A stretch of DNA of 64,000 nt from Charina bottae (taxonomy: Eukaryota > Chordata > Lepidosauria > Squamata > Charinaidae): assembly GCA_023362775.1 (NCBI GenBank), contig JALMGJ010000005.1, positions 86,811,421 to 86,875,420 on the forward strand. Reading direction: 5' to 3'. The position numbers were made by a program, and so were the translations under genes. Position 1 is the stretch's first letter. The number at the start of each line of letters is the position of its first letter. Positions 10,452 to 20,865 of the stretch are shown here, piece after piece. Under the pieces are notes generated by a model that worked only from the letters and a program-made list of their open reading frames with translations, ran no database searches and was not told the DNA's origin.

Positions 10452-10587
10452 CACCAAAGTGGTACCTATTTATCTACTTGCATTTGCATGCTTTCGAATT
10501 GCTAGGTTGGCAAGAGCTGGGGCTAGTGCGGGAGCTCACTCCGTCACGCGGGACTAGGGATTCGAACCTCCGAACTTGCGATCTTCT
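10452..10587 (-). mobile_element. tRNA-derived SINE, part 2 (split by L1)
   Basis: This is the reverse complement of the SINE seen intact at 28.3 kb, from ggattcgaacctccgaactt through gcatgcaaatgcaagtagat to the block near ggtaccac. The tRNA head of the same copy continues at 17363-17423, on the other side of the L1. The SINE's own 3' half is missing at the left. Confidence 0.85.
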
Positions 10588-10973
10588 TTTTTTATATATA
10601 AAAATAGTTTTATTGTTTAAAATATACAACATAAAGATAGATACATTTACAAAGATTTACAACACATAAAAGACCTACTTACATATAACAACAAATTTAC
10701 ACATAAAACAATTAATTTAAAAAAAGACTTCCTGTTTCTTTTACGAAGAAACCTTTTTACATTTATTTAATATTTACTATATTTCTATTATATTTCTCCC
10801 TCCCTTTAATATTTCTTTAATATATTTATACTTTATCTCTTTGCATATTTCACTTTTTTTTTTCTTTCCACATGTAGTTTATTTTTTACATTTCTAATAT
10901 TCCTTTTCAGTTTGTTCATACATATTTAACGTTTGCTTTCTTTATACTATTTTTCCTTTTGATTTTCCCAGTT

Positions 10974-11894
10974 TCACAATGGTAATTTTATATTGTAGTC
11001 CTTTTGTAGAAATTCTAAAAAGGGATTCCATATTAGTTCATAATCTCCAATTTCTTTGCATTTTATTAAAATTGTTAATCTGTCCATCTGTGCTATTTCC
11101 ATTGCTTTAATCTTCCATTCTTCTGTTGATGGGATGTATTCTTCTTTCCAATGTTTCGCGAATATTATCCTTGCTGCTGTTAACAGATGGTGTAGTAGTT
11201 TTTTGTGATCCTTATTTATCTTTATGTCCATGAGGCCCAATAGGTATAATTCTGGTTTTTTTTCCATATTGATTTTTATTATTTTGCAAATATAACCATG
11301 AATTTTTTACCAGTATTTTTTAGTTTTCTTGCAAGTCCACCATAGATGGTAAAAAGAGCCCACATGGATATTACATTTCCAACATACATTTGATCTTAAA
11401 CACTTCATTTTATACAACCTCTCTGGAGGCAAATACCATCTAAAAATCATTTTATAACTATTTTCTCTTAAACTATTACTTAAGGAGAATTTAATATTTT
11501 TCATCCAGATAGTTTGCCAATCCTCATAACCGATCTCTCTACCCAAATTTTCTTCCCATTTTGTCATGTAATTTTTGGTTTTTATATCACTAGTTTTTAA
11601 ATCCAATAATTTTTCATACAGTTTTGATATTAGATGATCATTCTCATTCCATAATATATTGTCCCAATTATCTGTTGAATTCACAAATTTAAATGTCTTT
11701 CAGTCTAATTTAAATTGTTCTTTTAATTGTAGATATTTAAACCAATGACATTCAAAACCCTCCCTTTCTAGTTCTTCCCTTGTTTTGAATTCATAATTAT
11801 TTCCATTAAATTTAAGTAGGTTTTTGTATCTTAACCATTTTTTATCTTTTGGATTCTCTATTCTGGCATTTGCCTCCTGAGGAGATGTCCACAA
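10974..11894 (-). pseudogene. L1 ORF2 C-terminal domain, three broken frames
   Basis: Minus frames 11894-11700, 11684-11307 and 11267-10974 are consecutive pieces of the L1 ORF2 C-terminus. The 11684-11307 piece has the cysteine-containing motif KCLRSNVCWKCNIHVGSFYH followed by LWWTCKKTKKYW, typical of this region. The last piece (PELYLLGLMDIK, LLHHLLTAARIIFAKHWK) is the extreme C-terminus. Stops and frameshifts between them show that the copy is inactive. Confidence 0.9.
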
Positions 11895-11999
11895 TGGAAG
11901 TGCAGGTAGTACAGAATTTTTGTATTTGTTCCATATTTTTAGTATTGATTTCCTAATTATATCATTACTAAATACCTTATTGATTTTACTTTTGTTATA

Positions 12000-13070
12000 T
12001 CACATATACCCATGCCATCCAAATCTATTATCATGACCTTCTAAATTTAATATATTTGTATTTTCCAATTTTATCCATTCTTTCAACCAGACCAAACTGC
12101 AAGTTTCATAATATAATTTTAAATTTGGTAATCCCAATCCTCCTCTTTCTTTTATATCTTGTAAATATCTTAATTTTATTCTGGGTTTTTTCCCTTGCCA
12201 TATAAATTTTATTATATCTTTTTGCCAATTTGAAAAGGTTTGGTCCGTTATTTCTATGGGTATCGTCTGGAACAGATACAAAATTCTAGGTAGTACATTC
12301 ATTTTTATTGTTGCAATCCTACCTAATAATGATAGTTGTAGAGATTCCCACTTTTCTAAATCTTTTTTGATATCTTTCCATACTTTGATATAATTATTTT
12401 TAAATAAATCTATATTTTTGGCTGTTACCTGTACTCCTAGGTATTTAATTTGTTTCACATTTTGAAATCCTGTTTTATATTCCAGTTTCATTCTCTCTTC
12501 TTTTATCATATTTAGATTTATCATTTTAGTCTTTTGTTTATTTATTTTAAAACCTGCCAAATCTCCAAATTCTTGTAACTTTTTGTTTAAGTTTTCTATT
12601 GAGTCTAATGGATTTTGTACTGTTATCACCAAATCATCAGCAAATGCTTTTAATTTATATATTTCTTTTTTAATTTTTATTCCTTCAATATTGTCATCTT
12701 TTCTAATTTTTTCCAATAAGCCTTCCAATACTAATATAAATATTAATGGAGACAGTGGGCATCCCTGACGTGTACCTTTTTCTATGTTTATTTCTTGTGT
12801 TTCTTCTTCGTTCACTATAACATTGGCTTTCTGTACTTTGTAAATAGCTTGAATTGCTTTTATAAAATTATCTCCAAAGTTTCTATATTCTAGAGTTTTA
12901 ATTATATAGTCCCAATTTACATTATCGAATGCTTTTTCAGCGTCTAAGAATAATAACATTATAGGTTTTTCATTGTGTACGTTTGCATATTCTATTAAGT
13001 TTATTACTGTCCGCAAATTTTCTTTGATTTGTCTGTTTGGCATAAATCCATTTTGGTCACAATTTATCAA
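12000..13070 (-). pseudogene. L1 ORF2 reverse transcriptase, 356-codon block
   Basis: This is the RT core of the L1. Motifs are NGFMPNRQIKENL, FLDAEKAFDNVNW (catalytic Asp), KGTRQGCPLSPLIF, LKAFADDLVITVQ (catalytic FADD) and QIKYLGVQVT, then the thumb and the start of the C-terminal region with GGLGLPNLKLYYE. This block has no stop. It overlaps the preceding block (13057-13548) in another frame, so a single indel separates them. The catalytic residues are retained, which indicates that the damage is mild. Confidence 0.9.
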
Positions 13071-14220
13071 ATTTTGTAAAAAAAAATTTTAATCTTTCAG
13101 CCAATATAATAGTGAATAATTTATAACCGTTGTTTAGTAAAGAGATCGGTCTATAATTTTGGCATTTTGTTAAGTCCTGGTTTTCCTTTGGAATTAAGGC
13201 TATCTTAGCCTCTGTCCATGTTTGTGGTATCTTATTTCCTTCCAGAATCGAATTAAAAAGTATTTTGAGTGGTTCTATCAATTGTTCTTTGAAGTATTTA
13301 TAATATCCCGCCAAGAGTCCATCAGGTCCTGGAGTTTTACCTGTTTTCAATCTATTAATTGCATCTATTATTTCTTGAGTTGTGATCAAATTATTTGTTA
13401 TATCCTTTTGTTCATTGGTTAATTTTTTTAGATTACATTCCTGTATATATTGTTCAATTTTTTCCAATGGTATTTTCTGTTTTTTATATAATTCTGTATA
13501 GTAGGCATGAAAGGCATTTTTAATTTTGTCATTTTGAATTAGGTCCACATCATTTTCTCTAATTTTAGAAATTATTCTTTTTTTCTCTTTCTTTTCTTAA
13601 TTTGTATGCCAACCATCTGCCTGGCTTATTTGCGTGTTCAAAGTTTTTCTGTCTAATATATTTCAATTTTTTATCAATATCTTCTGTCGTCAAAATTTGG
13701 ACTTGTAGTTGTAGCAATTTAATCTGATTTAAAGCTTCCTCTTTATTATTATTGTTTTGCAGTTCTTTTTCTTTTTCTTTAATTTGATCCATAATTATCT
13801 GTAATTTTTTGGTGTTATTTTTTTTTTGATAGCTATTCACTGATATAAAATGTCCTCTCATGTAGGCCTTACTCGCATCCCATATTGTTTCCAATTTTAC
13901 GTCTGTGCCTGAATTCCAAAGGAAAAATTCTTGCAATTTTTTTTAAGATCCTCTAAGTTTTGCTTGTTTTTCATGATATTTTCATTTAGTCTCCATCTGA
14001 AATTTCTAGAATTTATTTTCAAAATCATTTGCACTGGGTTGTGATCTGATAGAGTTTTTGCCAAAATTGTAGATTCTTTAATTTTATTTTCCAAGTTTTT
14101 TGATAACCATATCATGTCTACTCTTGAAAATGATTTATGTCTGTTTGAATAAAACGTAAATGCTCTCGCATTTCCATTTATGCTTCTCCATGCATCTATT
14201 TGGGATAGATTTTTAGCCAT
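13057..14220 (-). pseudogene. L1 ORF2 endonuclease C-terminus, linker and RT N-terminus
   Basis: Three minus frames are in order. 14220-13897 holds the end of the endonuclease (FSRVDMIWLS and LAKTLSDHNPVQM, the SDH motif). 13936-13565 holds the linker with a basic, Asn/Gln-rich coil. 13548-13057 holds the first RT blocks (LKTGKTPGPDGLLAGYYK, ALIPKENQDLTKCQNYRP, ISLLNNGYKLFT). Further endonuclease codons, with an in-frame stop, extend to 14299. Confidence 0.9.
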
Positions 14221-14966
14221 ATCAAAAAATTATTTTGGCAATTTACCTTGATATTTGTTAATTTGACATTGTGATTTCTTATCTAATTTTGGGTCAACTA
14301 CTTCCGGTGAAGATGGACGGCGGCTGGAGTGAAGTAGAGGAGGCTCCGTGAAGAAATCTGAAAACGCGCAGACCCAAGCTGTTTTTGTGAGAATAAAAGC
14401 TAAAAGCGGCAGTAGAAAGAGTGGGAGATTTGGCTCTTTCAGAAAATAAAACTTTTGGCGGCTTTGGAAGGCTTAAAAAGAGGAGTGAGTCAAGTGTTGT
14501 TTGTTTAAGTGTTTTCATTGACTCACTGAGAAGAACAAGCCGGAAAGCTGAAAGCGAAAGTCAGAGCTGCGGAGTGAAAGTCTTGGAAATAGACAAGCGT
14601 CGCAGACCACTTCACCAAAATAACTTAAAAAAACTAACAAATAAAAAAGCAATTGTTTCTGAACAAAGAAGCAGAGCGGAGGACGTTGGTGAGAACATAT
14701 ATAATTTCCTTACAGTGAACTGACATTAAGACTTAGTTAATTATTTAATTAACAAACGAACGAAGCCATTTTATGTTGGCAAAACCCTAGTAGAACTCTT
14801 GTTTAAACTTGCTGTACAAATATAAAGTATAAGAATTACTATTTGCTATATTATTGTTTGAAATATATTATCACCATATTTAGATAAGTATACTATAAGA
14901 TAATAAAATTTTTAAGAATCTTTCTTTTTGTTATAAGCTAATAAATAAGACATAAGGTTTGTAAAA

Positions 14967-15419
14967 ATGAGTGTTAATACCAGAAGACAAATAATACAAG
15001 GTAGAAGAGGATCAGAGACTGGGGAAGGCGAATGGCTAAAATCTTTGTTTGAAGACTTTACAGTTAAAACTACCCAGACAATTACTCAAACAGTAACAAA
15101 AGTGTTAGAAGAAAAATTAGACGGTTTAGAAAAAAGATTAGAACAGAAGCTAGGTAATACAGAAAAAAAATTAAAAGAAGATATTTATGAAGTTAAGAAA
15201 CAGATAGAAAGTTGTGAAGAAAATTTAGATAAAGAAGAAGAACGTATAACATTATTGGAATTAAAAGAAAAAGAATATTGTATAAGACTGAGAGGGGTAC
15301 CTGAGGAAAAGGAAAGCAATGTGAGAGAAATAATTATACCAATGTTAGCTAACCTAATTGAATGGGAAGAGGAAAGCTTAGAAGACGAAATTGAAAGAAT
15401 GTTTAGGATTTATTATTTA
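14967..15419 (+). pseudogene. L1 ORF1 protein, N-terminal part (continues at 17308)
   Basis: The frame starts with atgagtgtt. The first ~30 residues are basic. Residues ~35-110 form a heptad-rich coiled coil (EEKLDGLEKRLEQKL, EKKLKEDIYEVKKQIES), the trimerisation region of L1 ORF1p. The RRM then begins (YCIRLRGVPEE at about 111-122). At residue ~150 (ERMFRI) the frame runs into the tail of the L2-like LINE. After that insertion it resumes at 17308-17362 with RINSKYAIMYNKPRDILIE, matching the RRM/CTD boundary. ORF1p binds L1 RNA in the RNP; this copy is broken by the insertion and truncated. Confidence 0.85.
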
Positions 15420-17307
15420 TTTATTTATTTTATTTATTCAATTTATTCCCCGCCCATCTCCCATACAAGGGACTCTGGGCGGGTCACAACAATCAAAGTT
15501 AAAAACAATACAATAATTTTAAAAAATACAATATAAATAAATAAAATACAAGATGGGGGACGTAGGGAACGTAGCATAGTGTTGCTACGGGGCTAGCCAA
15601 CCCCAAGAGGCACTCCCGCCTCCGTTGTCCCAGGCCAGGTGGCAGAGCCAGGTCTTAAGGGCCTTCCGAAAGGTCAGGAGGGAGGGGGCCAGTCTCACCT
15701 CCGGGGGCAAGATATTCCATAGGGCGGGCGCTATCGCAGAGAAGGCACGCCTCCTGGACCCCGCTAGATGGAATTCTCTTGTTGAGGGGGTCCGAAGCAT
15801 GCCCTCTCTGCATGCACGGGTGGGGCGGGCTGACGTTATTGGGACGAGACGGTCCCTCAGGTACCCTGGTCCTATGCCATGTAGGGCTTTAAAGGTGATC
15901 ACCAACACCTTGAATTGGACCCGGAAGCAAACTGGCACCCAATGCAGCTCGCAAAGCAGAGGTGTTACATGGGCCGATCTCTTGGCCCCCATAACTGCTC
16001 GCGCCGCCGCATTCTGCACCAGCTGAAGCTTCCGGATACTCTTCAAGGGTAGCCCCATGTAGAGCGCATTACAATAGTCTATACGGGAGATGACAAGGGC
16101 GTGAGTGACTGTTCGGAGGGCCTCCCGATCCAGGAAAGGGCGTAACTGGCGCACAACTCGCAGCTGTGCAAAGGCCCTCCTGGCCACGACTGCCACCTGC
16201 TCTTCGAGCAGGAGTCGCGAGTCCAGGAGGACCCCCAGATTCCGCACTGGATCCGAGTGGGGTAGTGCAACTCCACCCAGAACCAAAGATGACAACTTCC
16301 CGGATCCAGGGGGGCCGTCAATCCACAGCCACTCCGTCTTACCAGGGTTCAGTTGAAGCCTGTTGTTCCCCATCCAGACCCCCACAGCCTCCAGGCACTG
16401 AGATAAGGCATTGACCGCATCACTTACTTCACCCGGGATGGAGATGTATACCTGGGTATCATCAGCATATTGGTGATACCTCATCCCGTGGTGACGGATG
16501 ATCTCGCCCAGCGGCTTGATGTAGATGTTGAATAGGAGAGGAGAGAGAACCGACCCCTGAGGCACCCCACAAGTCAGGGGTCTTGGGTCAGCTCTATCCT
16601 CTCCTATCAACACCGACTGGGAACGGCCCCAGAGGAAGGAGGCGAACCAGCGCAGAACCACGCTGCCCGCCCCCAACTCCTTGAGCCGTCCCAAAAGTAT
16701 ACCGTGGTCGACGGTATCGAAAGCCGCTGAGAGATCTAAGAGAGCAAGGATGGACGCACTCCCTCCATCCCGCTCTCGCCAGAGATCATCCATAAGCGCG
16801 ACCAATGCGGTCTCTGTCCCATGTCCCGGCCTGAAACCTGACTGGAAGGGGTCCAGATAATCCGTTTCCTCCAGAATCCTCTGGAGTTGCAACGCCACCA
16901 CCTTCTCAACCACCTTTCCCAAAAAGGGAAGGTGGGAGACTGGGTGAAAATTGCCCAGGATGGTAGGGTCCAGGGATGGTTTCTTGAGGAGGGGGTGCAC
17001 CAGCGCCTCCTTAAAGGCAGCCGGGAACACCCCCTCACTCAAGGACGAATTTATAATCGCCTGGACCCAGCCACATGTCACCTCACTAGCTGATTTTACC
17101 ATCCAGGAGGGACATGGGTCAAGTTGGCATGTGGTGGCGTTTACAGTCCGGAGGATCCTGTCTACTTCATCAGGCCCAACAGGATCAAACTGCTCCCAGA
17201 TAACATGGCAAGTACGGGCCTCTGGCATCTCCCCAGATCTTGTCTCACGCTTGGAGTCCAACTTGGAATGAATCTGAGCGATTTTGTCCTGCAGATGCTC
17301 AGAAAAC
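15420..17307 (-). mobile_element. CR1/L2-like LINE inserted in L1 ORF1
   Basis: A 5'-truncated, minus-strand LINE of 1,888 bp is flanked by the 7-bp duplication ttaggat (15413-15419 and 17308-17314). Its tail (tta ttattta... ) and 3' UTR block (ctcccatacaagggactctg) occupy 15420-15585. The insertion site is exact, because L1 ORF1 codons join across it without loss. It is therefore younger than the L1, which is in turn younger than the SINE it split. Confidence 0.92.
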
Positions 17308-17417
17308 TTAGGATAAATTCTAAATATGCAATTATGTACAATAAACCAAGGGATATTTTGATCGAACTTGCTATCTTCTGCTCGACAAGCCTGGCGTCTT
17401 ACCCACTGACCCACCAT
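15585..17417 (-). CDS. L2-like LINE reverse transcriptase, open frame
   Basis: Authentic L2 codons start near 17307 (KFSEHLQDKIAQIHSKLDSK); the first ~37 residues of the frame belong to L1/SINE sequence. The linker is followed by RT motifs: LVHPLLKKPSLDP, FHPVSHLPFLGKVVEK, FQSGFRPGHGTETAL, DLSAAFDTVDHGILL, GVPQGSVLSPLLFNIY and [13 protein letters not shown]. The C-terminal region follows and ends in a stop at 15585. All RT catalytic residues are present over about 570 codons without a stop. The endonuclease is missing through 5' truncation, so the copy cannot move by itself. It is better preserved than the copies at 6.8 and 34.6 kb. Confidence 0.9.
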   Translation of the reverse strand: MVGQWVRRQACRAEDSKFDQNIPWFIVHNCIFRIYPKFSEHLQDKIAQIHSKLDSKRETRSGEMPEARTCHVIWEQFDPVGPDEVDRILRTVNATTCQLDPCPSWMVKSASEVTCGWVQAIINSSLSEGVFPAAFKEALVHPLLKKPSLDPTILGNFHPVSHLPFLGKVVEKVVALQLQRILEETDYLDPFQSGFRPGHGTETALVALMDDLWRERDGGSASILALLDLSAAFDTVDHGILLGRLKELGAGSVVLRWFASFLWGRSQSVLIGEDRADPRPLTCGVPQGSVLSPLLFNIYIKPLGEIIRHHGMRYHQYADDTQVYISIPGEVSDAVNALSQCLEAVGVWMGNNRLQLNPGKTEWLWIDGPPGSGKLSSLVLGGVALPHSDPVRNLGVLLDSRLLLEEQVAVVARRAFAQLRVVRQLRPFLDREALRTVTHALVISRIDYCNALYMGLPLKSIRKLQLVQNAAARAVMGAKRSAHVTPLLCELHWVPVCFRVQFKVLVITFKALHGIGPGYLRDRLVPITSARPTRACREGMLRTPSTREFHLAGSRRRAFSAIAPALWNILPPEVRLAPSLLTFRKALKTWLCHLAWDNGGGSASWGWLAP

Positions 17418-17423
17418 GCCCCT
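17363..17423 (-). mobile_element. tRNA-derived SINE, part 1 (tRNA head split by L1)
   Basis: On the minus strand it reads ggggcatggtgggtcagtgg, gtaagacgccaggcttgtcg and cagaagat. This is the 5' head that is missing from the SINE piece at 10452-10587. Confidence 0.85.
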
Positions 17424-17800
17424 ACGTGCACATGTTCATGTTCACATACATATACACATATATGAAGAGATGAGAGGATAATAGTTCTAGCTACAAATTG
17501 GTATAAGCAATATTTGTTTGCTTATTACTAAGATTTCTATTCTGCTTCTTTCCAGACTGGAACTGTAAAAATTTGGGAGGTTGATAGTTGTGTTTGTGAG
17601 TATTTATAAATTTACCCTACAGAAGAGAGTTAGGATTTAGTAAGAAATATAGTCTCACAGTTTTAGTTCTGAACATCCAAATTAGATAAGAAACTTTTCC
17701 AGCTGACCAAGTTATATCCATTATATCCACTTCCATTATTCTCTTACTTGCCCCATTGTCTCCTTTTCTTTTTCTTTTTTTTTTCCTTTTCCTTTTTTTG
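17424..17800. other. Unique sequence with a pyrimidine run
   Basis: A T/C-rich run lies at 17761-17797, next to the tail side of the following SINE. Nothing else is recognised. Confidence 0.4.
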
Positions 17801-18010
17801 TGCCTTCGAGTCAGTCTTCACTCCTGATGTGCAGTTTTCTTGGCAAGATTTTTTGGAAGTGGTTTGCCATTGCCTCCTTCTTCCTAGGACTGGGAGAGAG
17901 TGACTGGCCCAAGGTCACCCAGCTGGCTTCATGCTTAAGTCAAGGCTGGAACGTATGGTCTCCTGGTTTCTAGCTGGTGCCTTTAACCACTACACCAAAC
18001 TGGTTCTCCC
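17801..18010 (-). mobile_element. tRNA-derived SINE with RTE-type tail
   Basis: The minus-strand copy shows the tRNA head (agtggttaaaggcaccagct at its right end), ggtgaccttgggccagtcac, ggcaatggcaaaccactt and the RTE-like tail (ending gtgaagactgactcgaa). It belongs to the same family as 1976-2201. Confidence 0.8.
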
Positions 18011-19021
18011 ACTGTCATTAGATAGTATAAATATAGCCAAGGAAAGTGAGTTTTCAAGTAATATCTCCCATTCCCTATGTGCAAGACAGATCATCTTCCT
18101 TTGATAAATGAGTTTCAGTTGGTCTAATATATTTTCTGAGACTTGAGGTATCTGAGATATTTTTTAAAGAAAATATCACCTGGCTCAAACTTGGTTAGGG
18201 AGCAAAGTCAGAACTGGGTTACAGTTCTGGTGTAAGTTCAGATGCTTATCTATACAATGTTGGCAGCAATATGGATGGAAAAAGCATGTGTTGAATCTAT
18301 CTTGAGTATCTTAGGTCTCTGAAGGTCACTCTGCTAAAGTAATATATAGTGCCAGGATTGCTGGCTCAAGGTCAAGTCAGGTTGCTTTTCATAATGCATA
18401 AACCTGAAGCTCACACAGACACCAATCATCTGACCTAAAGCCTTGGAACAAATATTTTACTAAGTAAATCAGGAGCATGCTGGCATTTCTATTAACCTTC
18501 AATGCACTGGTGACAGGAAATGAATAATGATAAATAATAACTCAGGCCTGTAAATCATACCTAACATCATGGGCAGGGAGAAAAAAAATGTGGTAGACTA
18601 CCGTATGTTAAGAATAAAGCTTTTGGAGCTTGCTTCAAGAAAACAAAGAGAGACAACCTGCTGCAAAGGCTTCTCAAGGTGTCCTTAAAAATAGTGGAAG
18701 GAAACAGTGATTTGAAGATATGTGTTTCCTGGTCAAGTGGGAGTGATGCTATGTAGGAAAGCTTAAGGTTTCGACCATCTTAAGTCTGTAATCAGGACTA
18801 CTTTCTCTTGCTACTTCAAGGTGCACACCGAGGGAGTCTGCCAGACCTCCTGGGCAACTGAAGAATGAATAAAAATGGACGTGCAACCTTTTATGGCAGG
18901 GTCACTCCTTTATGCAAAAGGAGAGGAATCAGGACAAGACACCACCAAAATATAGACCTGTGCAGGGCAACTTTCATTTGCTTTGACAGAGCCATGCCAT
19001 GGAGGAGGCAGGTAGCATATT
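18011..19021. other. Unique sequence, nothing recognised
   Basis: No domain, repeat end or tandem array was identified. Confidence 0.4.
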
Positions 19022-19029
19022 CTCTAGCA

Positions 19030-19288
19030 CAGAGCTTTCCAAACTGTGTGTCGGGACACGTTAGTGTGTCGGCTGCAGTGTCTGGGTGTGTCGCGGCTGC
19101 TGCTGCCTCTGAGCCCTGCCAGGATTCCGCGCAGGTCCTAGTGCCTGCCTTGTGCCTTGCTGCCTCCAAACCTGCTGTGATTCCACGCAGGTCCTAGTGC
19201 CTGCCTTGTGCCCTGCTGTAAGAGAGTGTTGCGAAATGATGCATGTCTAAAAAGTGTGTCACCAACATGAAAAGTTTGGAAAGCTCTG
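19030..19288. mobile_element. hAT-type MITE with perfect ends
   Basis: The element is 259 bp with 16-bp perfect terminal inverted repeats (cagagctttccaaact and agtttggaaagctctg). An exact 8-bp target duplication, ctctagca, lies at 19022-19029 and 19289-19296. An 8-bp duplication and CAGNG-type ends are hallmarks of hAT transposons. No transposase is encoded, so it would depend on a transposase from elsewhere. Its GC-rich centre contains an internal tandem copy of gcaggtcctagtgcctgcct. The frames crossing it (18865-19197) are incidental. Confidence 0.92.
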
Positions 19289-19296
19289 CTCTAGCA

Positions 19297-20124
19297 GCTC
19301 TTAGCAAAGCTGGAGACAAGCCATGTTGGGCAAATAAATACTGCTAGAGAAGATTTGAAAGAAATAGTGGGAAAGAATTACACTCTTCCAGTATCTCCTT
19401 TTTGTATCTGTCTTCCTTCAGAAATAGAGAAAACTATGAATGCCAATGTCAACTTGGATGTATGTATGTATGTATGTATGTACAGTATATATATCCCCCA
19501 AAGTGTGTGTGTGTGTGTTTGTGTGTGTATACATTTTCACATCTCCAAACCTCACCTCCTTCCTTTTTTTCTGAACTTTCAAAAGTTATTGCCCATGTAT
19601 TTCCATTTGTTTTGATTCAGAACATCAATCCAATCACCTTCCCTAAATCAAATCTGAAAATCAGTTTGAATGGATGAATCAAATTGGATGCTTCTGAATC
19701 AATTCAGATTATTTCAGACATTTTTGCACATGTGCAGAGACTGTTTTTCCTGAATTAGTTTGACTTGTCAAATCAAATCAGATCAATTTGAGTCAGAGTC
19801 TGCATGATTTTCTTAGGGTTAGCACCTAGTACTTCCAGAAAAATAGATGAAATTGCATTTGCCTCATGTTAATTTAATACCAGCATGTCATGTTCAGTGA
19901 GTTAGTAGTAACTCCTCTTTGTTGGAATTAAGTATATTTGATTCATTGGTAATCCTGTGCAAAGGTGCTTATGCTGAACACCAGAATTCAGTAGTAGCAA
20001 ACTAGACTAACAGATGTGAACTAATAAACCTTGTATCTCTATCCACAAATATCAAATTACATGAATTTAAGTTGGCTAATTGATGAACCACTGATCTTCC
20101 AGCTTGGCAATAATGTAGATTACT
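19297..20124. other. Unique sequence with small (ATGT)n and (GT)n repeats
   Basis: Short repeats occur at 19460-19483 and 19504-19530. No gene was recognised. Confidence 0.5.
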
Positions 20125-20637
20125 GTCTGGTCCATCTGTGTTTTTTTTTTTAAAAAAAACTTTATTAGTTTTCAAAGTATAATTAAAATACAAAATATAG
20201 AATATAGAAAAGGTAGAGCATAGAACTAAAGAAAAAAGAAAAAACTATAAAAGTGCAAGCAGATAGAAAAAAGAAACAGAAAGTGACTTCCGACTTTCTC
20301 TAATACAGATATGATTAAGTTTGCAAATATAATCTCTTACCATTAATTAAACTTTAGTAACATTATTTCTATCAAAACAAACCATTTAATCACTAAAACC
20401 CAAACTCAAGACTTCATTTTTTTCTAACACAAGCAAGTAATCTAAAAGTGGTTGCCAAGATTTCTAGTGGTGGACATGGCCGACTGAACAGCTGTGCCCA
20501 CCATAGCTGCGGGCAGATCTGACAGCGCTGGCTTTCTTGGGGGGGGCACAGGCTTTTTCTGATGCCCTGGAGCACTTTCATGGACAGAAAACGCTTGGAA
20601 TCATCCCATTTGCACTCCAAAATGTCACCTCATACCT

Positions 20638-20735
20638 CCATCGTTGTGCATATGAAAGTCTCGCTGCTGTAATCATATATAAAAGCAAAGTCCCATATTG
20701 TTTCTCAAGTTCCTTCTCCATCAAACCCAAGAGGA
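20638..20735. repeat. Near-exact direct duplicate of L1 sequence at 22201-22298
   Basis: The two 98-bp segments are in the same orientation and differ at one position (g/a at 20643/22206). The second copy is in its proper place in the host L1 ORF2. The first is embedded in the composite element next to Penelope sequence. Confidence 0.95.
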
Positions 20736-20850
20736 CATCCCTATTTCTAGCTTGCCACCGGTCCCAATGAGGACTTCACAGTCTAGGAATGCCAGTCTGT
20801 TGTCCTTGGTGTCTTCTCTGGTGAACCTAATGTTGGCATCTATAGTGTTT
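20736..20850 (-). mobile_element. Penelope-like element fragment, RT (FLD) region
   Basis: The minus-strand translation contains DANIRFTREDTKDNRLAFLD and CEVLIGTGGKLEIG, the Penelope RT segment ending in the conserved FLD and followed by the E(T/I)xVYRK region. It ends at the border of the 98-bp L1 copy. Confidence 0.75.
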
Positions 20851-20865
20851 ATATGGTCATATAAA

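Larger units (their letters stand above)
10588..14299 (-). mobile_element. L1 LINE, 3' segment (ORF2 from mid-endonuclease to tail)
   Basis: Minus-strand L1. The tail is a short T run at 10587-10592 with AT-rich 3' UTR up to about 10973. Coding remnants follow to 14299, where the reading breaks inside the endonuclease (motif VVDPKLDKK). The copy sits in a SINE and is flanked by a 17-bp target-site duplication with one mismatch (10571-10587 cgaacttgcgatcttct; 17363-17379). The plus-strand 5' segment 14299-17362 belongs to the same insertion. Confidence 0.9.
14299..17362 (+). mobile_element. L1 LINE, inverted 5' segment (5' UTR and ORF1), split by an L2-like LINE
   Basis: At about 14299 the minus-strand L1 stops mid-endonuclease and plus-strand L1 begins exactly at its 5' end: acttccggtgaagatgg, an ETS-type site overlapping a YY1-type AAGATGG site. 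The 5' UTR runs to 14966, ORF1 from 14967, and the segment ends inside ORF1 at the target duplication. A 5' segment in reverse orientation joined to a 3' segment, with the intervening ORF1-C/ORF2-N part lost, is the classic product of twin priming. The L2-like LINE at 15420-17307 was inserted later. Confidence 0.88.

Noticed and set aside
18865..19197. 110-codon protein at 18.9-19.2 kb
   Set aside because: It runs into the GC-rich core of the hAT MITE and has no similarity of its own.
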